A DNA stretch of 6,850 nt from Actinomycetota bacterium. Lineage in GTDB: Bacteria > Actinomycetota > Actinomycetes > Actinomycetales > Microbacteriaceae. Shown piece after piece: positions 1 through 5,577 of this stretch; within the stretch, counting starts at the first letter, position 1; every line of letters starts with the position of its first letter. The stretch is taken from contig JAHIOK010000356.1 in the NCBI GenBank assembly GCA_018895315.1, positions 1-6,850 on the forward strand, in the 5' to 3' direction. The notes under the pieces were generated by a model, which saw only the letters and a list, made by a program, of their open reading frames with translations, ran no database searches and was not told where the DNA came from. Made by a program: the position numbers and the translations under genes.

Positions 1-249
1 GGCGTCTTCGACGTCGGAGTCAGCGGGTGGGGTCTTGCGCTCCGCGCGACGCGCGACGATCCCCGCGGAGACGTCGGAGAGTGGCCGGCGCAAGAACAGC
101 AGCGACAGGCTCAGCCCGATGAGCGCGGCAAAGATCGCTGCAAGCCAGTACAACTCGCGGAAGATCGGGAACAGCATCAGAATGCCGAACGGCACGAGGA
201 AGGCGAGCAGCCGCAGCACGGAGTAGACGAGGGCGGAGCGAGCTTTCAC
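1..249 (-). CDS. DUF4229 family small membrane protein (3' end beyond window)
   Basis: The frame is open from a GTG at 249 down to base 1 with no stop, giving 83 residues, so the C-terminus lies outside the window. An in-frame TGA at 255-253 leaves only one codon before this GTG, so it is the only usable start. The protein begins VKARSALVYSVLRLLAF and has two strong hydrophobic segments, at about residues 8-29 and 34-53. A charged, probably cytoplasmic tail follows (RRPLSDVSAGIVARRAERK). This layout matches DUF4229, a family of unknown function common in actinobacteria. I recall it lying beside menaquinone genes such as menA, so the gene probably belongs to the edge of the same region. No catalytic residues are visible. 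It diverges from the PLDc_N gene, and a TATGAT hexamer 6 bp upstream of the GTG suggests a leaderless transcript. The family call rests on topology and sequence flavour. Confidence 0.8.
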   Translation of the reverse strand, partial: MKARSALVYSVLRLLAFLVPFGILMLFPIFRELYWLAAIFAALIGLSLSLLFLRRPLSDVSAGIVARRAERKTPPADSDVEDA

Positions 250-255
250 TCGTCA

Positions 256-261
256 ATCATA
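256..261 (-). promoter_or_regulatory. Predicted -10 element of the DUF4229 gene (TATGAT)
   Basis: Read on the minus strand, TATGAT ends exactly 6 bp before the GTG start at 249, which would place +1 on the G of the start codon. It is the best match to TANNNT in the 87-bp intergenic region on this strand. I see no convincing -35 hexamer at the usual spacing and no Shine-Dalgarno sequence. Inference from pattern only. Confidence 0.5.
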
Positions 262-287
262 GGCATCCGCGGCTATGCGGCCGCCCT

Positions 288-305
288 GATCCTCCCGCCA
301 GGATC
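288..305. repeat. Small inverted repeat in the divergent intergenic region
   Basis: GATCCT (288-293) and AGGATC (300-305) are perfect 6-bp inverted arms around a 6-bp centre (CCCGCC). The repeat lies between the divergent DUF4229 and PLDc_N genes. It covers roughly -49 to -32 relative to the predicted PLDc_N transcription start, and -39 to -56 relative to that of DUF4229. It could be a regulator-binding site or a chance palindrome; six-base arms are not strong evidence. Confidence 0.3.
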
Positions 306-324
306 CCTCCGCTCGGGGCGCGCC

Positions 325-330
325 TAGGAT
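325..330 (+). promoter_or_regulatory. Predicted -10 element of the PLDc_N gene (TAGGAT)
   Basis: TAGGAT ends 6 bp before the GTG at 337, so predicted +1 equals the first start-codon base. The intervening bases read GGAGGG, so a Shine-Dalgarno-like run is also present; it would better serve the second GTG at 340. The hexamer contains CTAG (324-327), a tetramer I find only three times in the window, each time at a predicted -10. Confidence 0.55.
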
Positions 331-336
331 GGAGGG

Positions 337-801
337 GTGGTGAAGCTCCTGCTCATCGGTGCACTGCTGGCGGCCGCATTCTGGGTCTACAGCATCGTCG
401 ACTGCGCCCTGCAGCCGCCGGAGCGCCACCGAGGCGTGAGCAAGCCGATCTGGCTGCTCATCGTCGTACTGCTTCCCGTGCTCGGCGGAATCCTGTGGTT
501 CGTCATCGGGCGCACGCGCGCATCGGCGCTCGCCGCCCGTCGGGCCCCCGATGACGATCCCGAGTTCTTGAGCGGGATCGGCGCGATCTCCGATCAGGAC
601 GAACGCATTCGCCGGCTCGAAGAAGAGCTCGCCCAGCTCGATGCCGAAGGCGACGACCCGCCTCTTCCGCCTCGTCGCGATATCGCTCTGCCCGACACGA
701 CCGCGGTGCCCCCTGCATCTCCGATCGATCCGCCGACGGTCGATCCTCGACCCATCGATGGTGACGACGACGCGCGAGGACAGCGCGGAGCCGTCGGCTG
801 A
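337..801 (+). CDS. PLDc_N domain membrane protein with acidic, proline-rich tail
   Basis: This 154-residue protein has a PLDc_N (phospholipase D nuclease N-terminal) type membrane module, which in this setting is a stand-alone two-helix domain with no HKD catalytic motif. Helix 1 is at about residues 3-22 and runs into the characteristic SIVDCALQ. Helix 2 is at about 38-58, with the family-typical pattern IWLLIVVLLPVLGGILWFVI followed by GR. Residues 86-104 (DQDERIRRLEEELAQLDAE) look like a short coiled coil. The remainder is disordered, rich in Pro and Asp. Function is unknown; an envelope or scaffolding role is a guess. GTG at 337 is chosen because of the TAGGAT element 6 bp upstream; GTG at 340 is an equally possible start one codon later. 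Its stop lies 3 bp before a GTG in the menD frame, and menD shows no -10 of its own, so the two genes are probably co-transcribed. Confidence 0.8.
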   Translation: MVKLLLIGALLAAAFWVYSIVDCALQPPERHRGVSKPIWLLIVVLLPVLGGILWFVIGRTRASALAARRAPDDDPEFLSGIGAISDQDERIRRLEEELAQLDAEGDDPPLPPRRDIALPDTTAVPPASPIDPPTVDPRPIDGDDDARGQRGAVG

Positions 802-846
802 ATCGTGGCGCCCGACCCTGAGTCCGGCGCGGTCGACGCGCGTGGC

Positions 847-2652
847 ATGACTTCTCCGGCCACCGACGCCGCTGCCGCTCTGCTCGCGCGCCTGGGTGAA
901 CTCGGAGTACGTCACGTCGTGTTGAGCCCCGGGTCTCGCTCCCAGTCGCTCGCCCTGGTCGCCGCCGAACTCGAGCGCCGCGGCATCCTGCAACTGCACG
1001 TGCGCGTTGACGAACGGGTCGCCGGGTTCACCGCTCTCGGCATCGGGCGCGAGACCGGGATGCCGGCGGTCGTGGTCTGCACATCGGGCACAGCCACCGC
1101 CAACCTCCTCCCCGCGGTGCTCGAAGCGCATCACGCCGGTGTTCCGCTGCTCGTGTTGACCGCAGACCGGCCGCCCGAACTGCGTGGCGTGGGCGCAAAC
1201 CAGACGACTCGCCAGCCGGGCATCTACGCACCGAACGTGCGCCTCGAGACGGACCTTCCCGTACCGGAGGAGACCGACCCTCACGGCACGGGCGCGCAGA
1301 GTTCGATGCTGCGCGACGTTGCCGAGCAGTCCGTGGCAGCCGCCCTCGGCGCCGGCACGCGCGCCGCGGGGCCGGTGCACCTCAATCTGCCGTTCCGTGA
1401 GCCGCTGGCCGGTGTCGCACCGGAGTGGCTGCACCTGCCGGCGGTCGAGCTGGACGCGGCCTCGCCCGTCGGCGACGAGGTCGATCCCGATATCGCGCCC
1501 GCGCCCGATCTCGAGCCCGATCTGGAGCCGTCCGGTGCGCTCTACCAGGGCGGCGGCGGGATCGGCGAGTCCGACGTTCCCGCAGAGCCGGAGGATCAGC
1601 CGTTCGTGCTGGTGCGCGGGCCGCGCACCGTCGTGATCGCGGGTGCCGACGCGGGACCGGATGCCGAGGAGCTCGCGCACCTCGGCGGCTGGCCGCTCGT
1701 GGCAGAGATCGTCAGCGGAGCCCGGTTCGGCCGGCACCTGGTGCACGGTTACCGCGCACTGCTGCGCGCCCCCGACCTCGGCGGCCGTATCGAGCGGGCC
1801 ATCGTGCTCGGTCACCCGACCTTGAGCCGCGAAGTGGTCGGCCTGCTCTCTGACCCGGCCATCGAGGTGCTCGCGGTTCGCGGTCCCGGCGAGCCGCTGA
1901 ACCTCAACGACGCGACCATCGCGGTCGACGCGCTCGCCGTGGCCTCCGGTGAGACCGACCGGGAGTGGCTCGGCGCGTGGCTGAGCGCGTCGCGCGCGGC
2001 ATCCATCGATCTCGCCCCGCCTGCCCCCGATGTCGACGCACTCTCTTCGGCGGTGCCCCAGGACAGGCTCGGTGCGGTCGCCGCCGAACTCGAGGCCGTG
2101 CGTCGGCCCCTGGATCGCGCGGGCATCGCCGACGCGGTGTGGCGGGCAACGTGGCCGCACGACCGGCTCATGTTCGGCTCGTCGCGACTCGTGCGCGTGG
2201 CCGACGCGGTCCTGGGCGGCAAGAAGGTTCCGGTGCACGCCAACCGTGGCCTCGCGGGCATCGACGGCACGGTCGCCACCGCGCTGGGCATCGCCGTGGC
2301 CAGCCAGGCCGACGGCAGCCCCGGGGTGACCCGCCTGCTGCTGGGCGACCTCGCATTTCTCCATGACGTCGGAGCATTGCTGATGCCCCCGGGAGAGACC
2401 GAGCCGCGCATCCAGGTCATCGTCGGCAACGACGGCGGAGGCACGATCTTCGACGACCTCGAGGTGGCTGCCGTCGCATCCGCCGACGACATGGTGCGCG
2501 TGCTGTACACACCGCAGACGGTGCGGTTCGAGCACCTCGCGCTCGCGTACGGCTGGGAGTACACGCGCGTCACGACGCGCGCCGCACTCGATCAGGCGCT
2601 GACCTCCCCGGTGAACGGACGCCAGATCATCGAAGTGCCGCTGTCGCGCTGA
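847..2652 (+). CDS. menD: 2-succinyl-5-enolpyruvyl-6-hydroxy-3-cyclohexene-1-carboxylate synthase (MenD)
   Basis: MenD is a thiamine-diphosphate (ThDP) and Mg2+-dependent cytoplasmic enzyme. It decarboxylates 2-oxoglutarate and adds the succinyl unit to isochorismate, the first committed menaquinone step after MenF. Counting from ATG 847 (601 residues), the N-terminal pyrimidine-binding domain has PGSRS at 28-32 and DER at 55-57, where Glu56 should be the ThDP-activating glutamate. TSGTATANLLPAVLEA (79-94) and LTADRPPELRGVGANQTTRQ (104-123) follow. The C-terminal domain has GSSRLVR (444-450) and NRGLAGIDG (466-474), which supply substrate-binding Ser and Arg residues in known MenDs. The ThDP/Mg motif is LLGDLAFLHD (498-507) with GNDGGGTIF (527-535). 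An acidic Pro/Gly-rich insert at about 203-255 makes the protein longer than the roughly 555 residues of E. coli or mycobacterial MenD. The frame also opens at GTG 805, 3 bp after the PLDc_N stop. I prefer ATG 847 because it places GVRH where other MenDs have it; the 14 extra residues look unconserved. Neither start has a clear ribosome-binding site. Confidence 0.96.
   Translation: MTSPATDAAAALLARLGELGVRHVVLSPGSRSQSLALVAAELERRGILQLHVRVDERVAGFTALGIGRETGMPAVVVCTSGTATANLLPAVLEAHHAGVPLLVLTADRPPELRGVGANQTTRQPGIYAPNVRLETDLPVPEETDPHGTGAQSSMLRDVAEQSVAAALGAGTRAAGPVHLNLPFREPLAGVAPEWLHLPAVELDAASPVGDEVDPDIAPAPDLEPDLEPSGALYQGGGGIGESDVPAEPEDQPFVLVRGPRTVVIAGADAGPDAEELAHLGGWPLVAEIVSGARFGRHLVHGYRALLRAPDLGGRIERAIVLGHPTLSREVVGLLSDPAIEVLAVRGPGEPLNLNDATIAVDALAVASGETDREWLGAWLSASRAASIDLAPPAPDVDALSSAVPQDRLGAVAAELEAVRRPLDRAGIADAVWRATWPHDRLMFGSSRLVRVADAVLGGKKVPVHANRGLAGIDGTVATALGIAVASQADGSPGVTRLLLGDLAFLHDVGALLMPPGETEPRIQVIVGNDGGGTIFDDLEVAAVASADDMVRVLYTPQTVRFEHLALAYGWEYTRVTTRAALDQALTSPVNGRQIIEVPLSR
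1504..1527 (+). repeat. 12-bp direct repeat inside menD
   Basis: Two adjacent 12-bp units, cccgatctcgag (1504-1515) and cccgatctggag (1516-1527), differ at one base. They encode the doubled PDLE in PDLEPDLEP, residues 220-228 of MenD, within the non-conserved linker. The repeat may show how this linker lengthened by local duplication. Confidence 0.5.
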
Positions 2653-2701
2653 GCCGCGCCCCGCGCTCATCCGCATCACGCATGCCCTGCGCATCGTGCG
2701 T

Positions 2702-2707
2702 CATGAT
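2702..2707 (+). promoter_or_regulatory. Possible weak -10 element of the PPK2 gene (CATGAT)
   Basis: CATGAT ends 6 bp before the ATG at 2714, the same spacing seen for the other genes here. It lacks the first T of TANNNT but keeps the A at position 2 and the T at position 6. PPK2 could instead be read through from menD, 61 bp upstream. Low-confidence pattern match. Confidence 0.3.
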
Positions 2708-2713
2708 GATCGC

Positions 2714-3577
2714 ATGAGCGTTGAGAGCGATCAGCACTGGTCGGGGGACGTCACGTCCCTGTTGCGCATTCGCGAGGGCTTCCGTCTCGCCGACACCGAC
2801 CCCGGAGGAAAGCCCGGCTACGACGGGAAAAAGCATCGAGGCGCCGCAGACCTCGCGGCCGGAGCAGCCGAGCTCGACGAGTACCAGGAGCGGCTCTTCG
2901 CCGAGAGTCGCACAGACGCGACGGACGCGTCGGTGCTCCTGGTGCTCCAGGCGATGGACTCTGCGGGCAAAGGCGGCATCATCCGGCATGTGATCGGCTC
3001 CGTCGACCCGCAGGGCGTTGCGCTCGCGGCCTTCAAGAAGCCGACTGATGAGGAGCGTTCGCACGACTTCTTGTGGCGCATCGAGAAGCGCGTGCCGCAG
3101 CCCGGCTACATCGGAGTCTTCGACCGTTCGCACTACGAAGACGTCCTGATCGGCCGCGTACGACAGCTCGCGCCGCCGGAGGAGATCGAGCGTCGCTACG
3201 GCGCGATCAACGATTTCGAGAAGCGACTGACGGATGCCGGCACTCGGGTCGTCAAGGTCATGCTCCACATCTCCTCGGACGAGCAGCGGCAGAGACTCGG
3301 GGAACGGCTCGACAGGCCCGACAAATACTGGAAGTTCAACCCCGGCGACGTCGACGAGCGTGAGCTGTGGCCGCAGTATATGGACGCCTACCAGACCGTG
3401 TTCGACCGCACCTCGACCCCGCACGCCCCGTGGCACGTCGTGCCGGCGAATCGCAAGTGGTACGCGCGGCTCGCGGTACAGGCCCTGCTGCTGGAGGCGC
3501 TGGAGGAGATCAATCCGCAGTGGCCCGTGGCGACCTTCGACGTCGAGGTCGAGAAGGCCCGGCTCGCGGCGACCTGA
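2714..3577 (+). CDS. ppk2: Polyphosphate kinase 2 (PPK2) family nucleotide phosphotransferase
   Basis: PPK2 enzymes transfer phosphate between polyphosphate and nucleotides, typically making NDP or NTP from AMP/ADP or GMP/GDP. From ATG 2714 the protein has 287 residues, the normal size of a one-domain PPK2. The Walker A loop is at residues 79-88 (QAMDSAGKGG). The Walker B-like motif is FDRSHYEDVLIGRV at 136-149, with Asp137 and Arg138 expected at the active site. The lid region, ISSDEQRQRLGERLDRPDKY (186-205) then WKF, carries the basic residues that would bind polyphosphate. APWHVVPANRKWY (238-250) is a further family signature. From memory the sequence resembles the Meiothermus ruber class III enzyme (AMP/ADP to ATP), but its Walker loop has AGKGG where I recall GGKDG there, so substrate class is uncertain. 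The frame also opens at GTG 2696; ATG 2714 is preferred for its CATGAT spacing. The gene follows menD and converges on menF. Confidence 0.93.
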   Translation: MSVESDQHWSGDVTSLLRIREGFRLADTDPGGKPGYDGKKHRGAADLAAGAAELDEYQERLFAESRTDATDASVLLVLQAMDSAGKGGIIRHVIGSVDPQGVALAAFKKPTDEERSHDFLWRIEKRVPQPGYIGVFDRSHYEDVLIGRVRQLAPPEEIERRYGAINDFEKRLTDAGTRVVKVMLHISSDEQRQRLGERLDRPDKYWKFNPGDVDERELWPQYMDAYQTVFDRTSTPHAPWHVVPANRKWYARLAVQALLLEALEEINPQWPVATFDVEVEKARLAAT

Positions 3578-3632
3578 TCCGCTCGGGTGGCGTTCGTTGC
3601 AGCGACGGTGCTCGAGCGCCTGCGGGATCAGG
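3573..3632. terminator. Inverted repeat spanning the convergent PPK2 and menF ends, possible bidirectional terminator
   Basis: CCTGATCC (3573-3580) and GGATCAGG (3625-3632) are perfect 8-bp inverted arms. Each contains one gene's stop codon: TGA 3575-3577 for PPK2, and the complement of TGA at 3628-3630 for menF. The 44-bp interior includes the palindrome GCTCGAGC (3610-3617). The position between convergent genes suits a bidirectional terminator. However, the loop is long and no T-run follows on either strand, so it is not a classical intrinsic terminator. Confidence 0.3.
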
Positions 3633-4926
3633 CGAGGGCGTCGACGATCGGGCGGAACTTGACCCGGGTCTCCATGAGCTCGGATTCGGGGTCGCTCCCC
3701 GCGACGATGCCCGCGCCGGCGTAGGCCGTGACCGGAATCGTGTCGGAGTATTCGGCGAAGCTTCGCGTCGGCTCCGTGCCGAACTGCGCGCAGCGCAGCG
3801 CGATCGCCCATTCGCCGTCGCCGTTGCCGTCGACCCATCCGACGGGCCCGGCGTATCGTCCGCGGTCGAAGGGCTCGAGTCGGCGGATCACCTCGATCGC
3901 GGCATCCGTCGGCGAGCCGGCGACGGCGGCGGTCGGATGCAGGACGCCGACGAGGTCCAGGGCGGATGCTCCGTTGTCGAGCTCTCCTTCGACGTCGGTC
4001 GCGAGGTGCCAGACATTCGGCAGCTTGAGTGCGAACGGCTGCTCGCTCGCTGCGAGTGCCGACGTCTTCGGGCGCAGCGCCGCGAGCACGCTCTGCACGG
4101 CGTACTGGTGTTCGTCGAGGTCTTTCGCGCTGGTGGAGAGAGCGAGGGATGCCGCGGTGTCGGCGTCGGCATCCGCTCCGCGGGCCGTGGTCCCCGCCAG
4201 CACGCGCGCCGTGATGGTGCCGCCCGCGACGGTGACGAGTGTCTCGGGGCTCGCGCCGATGAGCCCGTCGACCGCGAACGTCCAGGTGTCGGGGTAGCCG
4301 GATGAGAGCGCACGGGCCAGGCGGCGCAGGTCGGCACCCGCCGGCACCGTGCCCTGCAGGTCGCGGGCCAGCACCACCTTGCTCACGTCGCCTGCCTCGA
4401 TCGCAGCGAGAGCGTGGCGAACGGCGTCCTGGTATCCGGTCGGCCCGAGCGCACCGGGGCCGAGGGTTCCTGCCCAGTACGGGCCGTAGCGGGCGATCTC
4501 GATCGACGGGTCGGCGAGATCGCTGCCGTCGACCCGGATGCGGGTGAGCCAGGAGCGACCGCCACGGCGCCCGACGATCGCCGCGGGCACGGTGATCGTG
4601 CTCTGTACGGCGGACCGGTCGTCGAAGGTGAGGGCACCGAAGCCGATCAGGCCCGTGCCGGGCAGCTCCACGTCGTCGTCGATCACGGCATGCGCGGCGA
4701 TCTCGCGCCAGTTCGTGGCGAAGCGTTCGTTGCGGGTCATACCGTCGGGGGCCGAGCCCGCAGGTACGACCAGCTGAATCACCGGCTGGTCGCCCACCGC
4801 GACGATCCCCTCACCGCGTCGCAGCCAGGCGAGCGGGTGATGCGGGTCGGCGTATTCGAGCAGATCCTCGATCGAATCGATCTCCCGAGTCTCGACGACG
4901 AGCCGAGGGGGAGCGGAGCGTGTCAC
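3628..4926 (-). CDS. menF: Isochorismate synthase (MenF/EntC family)
   Basis: The enzyme converts chorismate to isochorismate, the entry point of the classical menaquinone pathway, in a Mg2+-dependent reaction. The 432-residue protein has the chorismate-binding fold in its C-terminal two thirds. SKVVLAR (182-188) contains Lys183, expected to be the base that activates water. GASPETL (224-230) and LAGTTARG (243-250) follow, then KDLDEHQ (268-274), with HPTAAVAG at 330-337. YAGPVGWVDGNGDGEWAIAL (358-377) is next. AGAGIVAGSDPESELMET (403-420) supplies the acidic Mg2+ ligands. This set, especially the HPT.AV.G and AGAGIVAGSDPE motifs, favours isochorismate synthase over anthranilate or aminodeoxychorismate synthase. 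A siderophore or salicylate role is possible in principle, but neighbouring menD and menG point to menaquinone. The start is GTG 4926: the overlapping ATG at 4928 is followed at once by TGA, and TAGGCT lies 6 bp upstream. The gene stands alone on the minus strand between PPK2 and the DUF402 gene. Confidence 0.95.
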   Translation of the reverse strand: MTRSAPPRLVVETREIDSIEDLLEYADPHHPLAWLRRGEGIVAVGDQPVIQLVVPAGSAPDGMTRNERFATNWREIAAHAVIDDDVELPGTGLIGFGALTFDDRSAVQSTITVPAAIVGRRGGRSWLTRIRVDGSDLADPSIEIARYGPYWAGTLGPGALGPTGYQDAVRHALAAIEAGDVSKVVLARDLQGTVPAGADLRRLARALSSGYPDTWTFAVDGLIGASPETLVTVAGGTITARVLAGTTARGADADADTAASLALSTSAKDLDEHQYAVQSVLAALRPKTSALAASEQPFALKLPNVWHLATDVEGELDNGASALDLVGVLHPTAAVAGSPTDAAIEVIRRLEPFDRGRYAGPVGWVDGNGDGEWAIALRCAQFGTEPTRSFAEYSDTIPVTAYAGAGIVAGSDPESELMETRVKFRPIVDALA

Positions 4927-4932
4927 ATCACA

Positions 4933-4938
4933 AGCCTA
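4933..4938 (-). promoter_or_regulatory. Predicted -10 element of menF (TAGGCT)
   Basis: On the minus strand TAGGCT ends 6 bp before the GTG at 4926, predicting a leaderless menF transcript. It overlaps the opposite-strand -10 of the DUF402 gene by the shared TA at 4937-4938. No Shine-Dalgarno sequence fits in the six intervening bases. Confidence 0.6.
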
Positions 4939-4942
4939 GACT
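4937..4942 (+). promoter_or_regulatory. Predicted -10 element of the DUF402 gene (TAGACT)
   Basis: TAGACT ends 6 bp before the GTG at 4949, so +1 should be the start codon. The module from 4935 to 4954 matches the menG module at 5564-5583 at 18 of 20 bases. No recognisable -35 is present at 16-18 bp upstream, where the sequence is already menF coding DNA. Confidence 0.6.
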
Positions 4943-4948
4943 CGCCGC

Positions 4949-5539
4949 GTGACCGCAGATCCATCGCCCATCCACCGCCCCGCACCCGGCACACGCGTGC
5001 TGTTCTCCTGGCGGAAGTGGGACGACAGCCCGCACTGGCGCCACGATTGCGTCTACCTCGGCAGCGACGAGTGGGGCGACTGGGTCGGCCAGCCGACAGG
5101 ATGGCGCAGTCATCGGCCGGGTCGCGACTTCGGTGCGGAAAGCCCCAATGTGACGCTGATCCCGCCGAGCGGCGACTACGCACTCACGGTGAATCGCGAT
5201 CATCCCCGGCACGTGCGCATCTACATCGACCTCGGCTGGGACATTGCCTGGTCGCAGACCGAGCCGGATGTCATCCTGGGCATCGACATGGATCTCGATG
5301 TCGTCCTGGCGCACGACAGCCGGGGGCTGTGGATTGACGACCGCGACGAATGGGACGAGCACCGCGTGCAGTACGGATATCCGCTCGATGTCGTCGCCGA
5401 TCTCGAGGCGCTCGCGATCGACCTCGAGCGTCGGGTGGGTGCCGCCGAGGCGCCGTTCGACGACGCCACCGCCGACCGGTGGCTCGACCTGCTGGCTGTT
5501 TTCGAGCCGGGGGAGATGGACCAGCGCACGGACGCCTGA
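4949..5539 (+). CDS. DUF402 domain-containing protein
   Basis: This 196-residue soluble protein has the DUF402 signature. The N-terminal half is a beta-rich region with many aromatic residues (FSWRKWDDSPHWRHDCVYLG, 19-38). The core at about 88-145 includes VRIYIDLGWDIAW, GIDMDLDVVLAHD (111-123), WIDDRDEWDEH (128-138) and YGYPLDVVADLE. The clustered Asp/Glu residues (Asp94, Asp113, Asp115, Asp117, Asp131, Asp133, Glu134) suit the divalent-metal site known in this fold. Characterised relatives are FomD of fosfomycin biosynthesis, which hydrolyses a cytidylyl-phosphonate, and staphylococcal nucleoside tri-/diphosphatases. A phosphohydrolase acting on a nucleotide-linked substrate is therefore a reasonable inference, but the substrate cannot be read from the sequence. 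A C-terminal helix (about 148-185) follows the domain. The gene diverges from menF and lies 38 bp before menG, with which it shares a near-identical -10/start module. No menaquinone step is known for this family. Confidence 0.88.
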   Translation: MTADPSPIHRPAPGTRVLFSWRKWDDSPHWRHDCVYLGSDEWGDWVGQPTGWRSHRPGRDFGAESPNVTLIPPSGDYALTVNRDHPRHVRIYIDLGWDIAWSQTEPDVILGIDMDLDVVLAHDSRGLWIDDRDEWDEHRVQYGYPLDVVADLEALAIDLERRVGAAEAPFDDATADRWLDLLAVFEPGEMDQRTDA

Positions 5540-5565
5540 GCCGCCGCGCCCGGATGCCGCGCGCC

Positions 5566-5571
5566 TAGACT
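5566..5571 (+). promoter_or_regulatory. Predicted -10 element of menG (TAGACT)
   Basis: TAGACT in the 38-bp gap after the DUF402 gene ends 6 bp before the GTG at 5578. This predicts that menG has its own leaderless promoter, even though the gene order would allow co-transcription with the DUF402 gene. No Shine-Dalgarno sequence is present before the GTG. Confidence 0.6.
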
Positions 5572-5577
5572 CGACGG

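Noticed and set aside
246..260. Short ATG-started leader peptide (MIDE, stop) before DUF4229
   Set aside because: The ATG at 260 opens only four codons, and its bases form part of the predicted -10 element. With a leaderless transcript starting at 249 it would not be transcribed.
253..2694. Very long open frame (about 813 codons) antisense to the PLDc_N and menD genes
   Set aside because: It mirrors the codon pattern of menD in a GC-rich genome, where one antisense frame often lacks stops. The translation is Arg/His/Gly-rich with no recognisable domain, while the opposite strand encodes an unmistakable MenD.
2653..2713. Possible regulatory hairpin between menD and PPK2, with repeated GCAT/TGCG words
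   Set aside because: The best pairing (CATCACGCA with TGCGTCATGATG) needs a 3-base bulge, and no T-run follows. It is not distinguishable from chance in a short GC-rich spacer.
2627..3838. Open frame of about 400 codons antisense to the PPK2 gene
   Set aside because: Same GC-frame artefact. It overlaps a clear PPK2 and the 3' end of menF, is Arg-rich, and has no family motif.
3367..5337. Long plus-strand open frames (3367-4305 and 4414-5337) across menF and into the DUF402 gene
   Set aside because: They are out-of-frame shadows of menF and DUF402. The translations are low-complexity Arg/Ala/Gly sequence, whereas the minus strand carries every isochorismate synthase motif.
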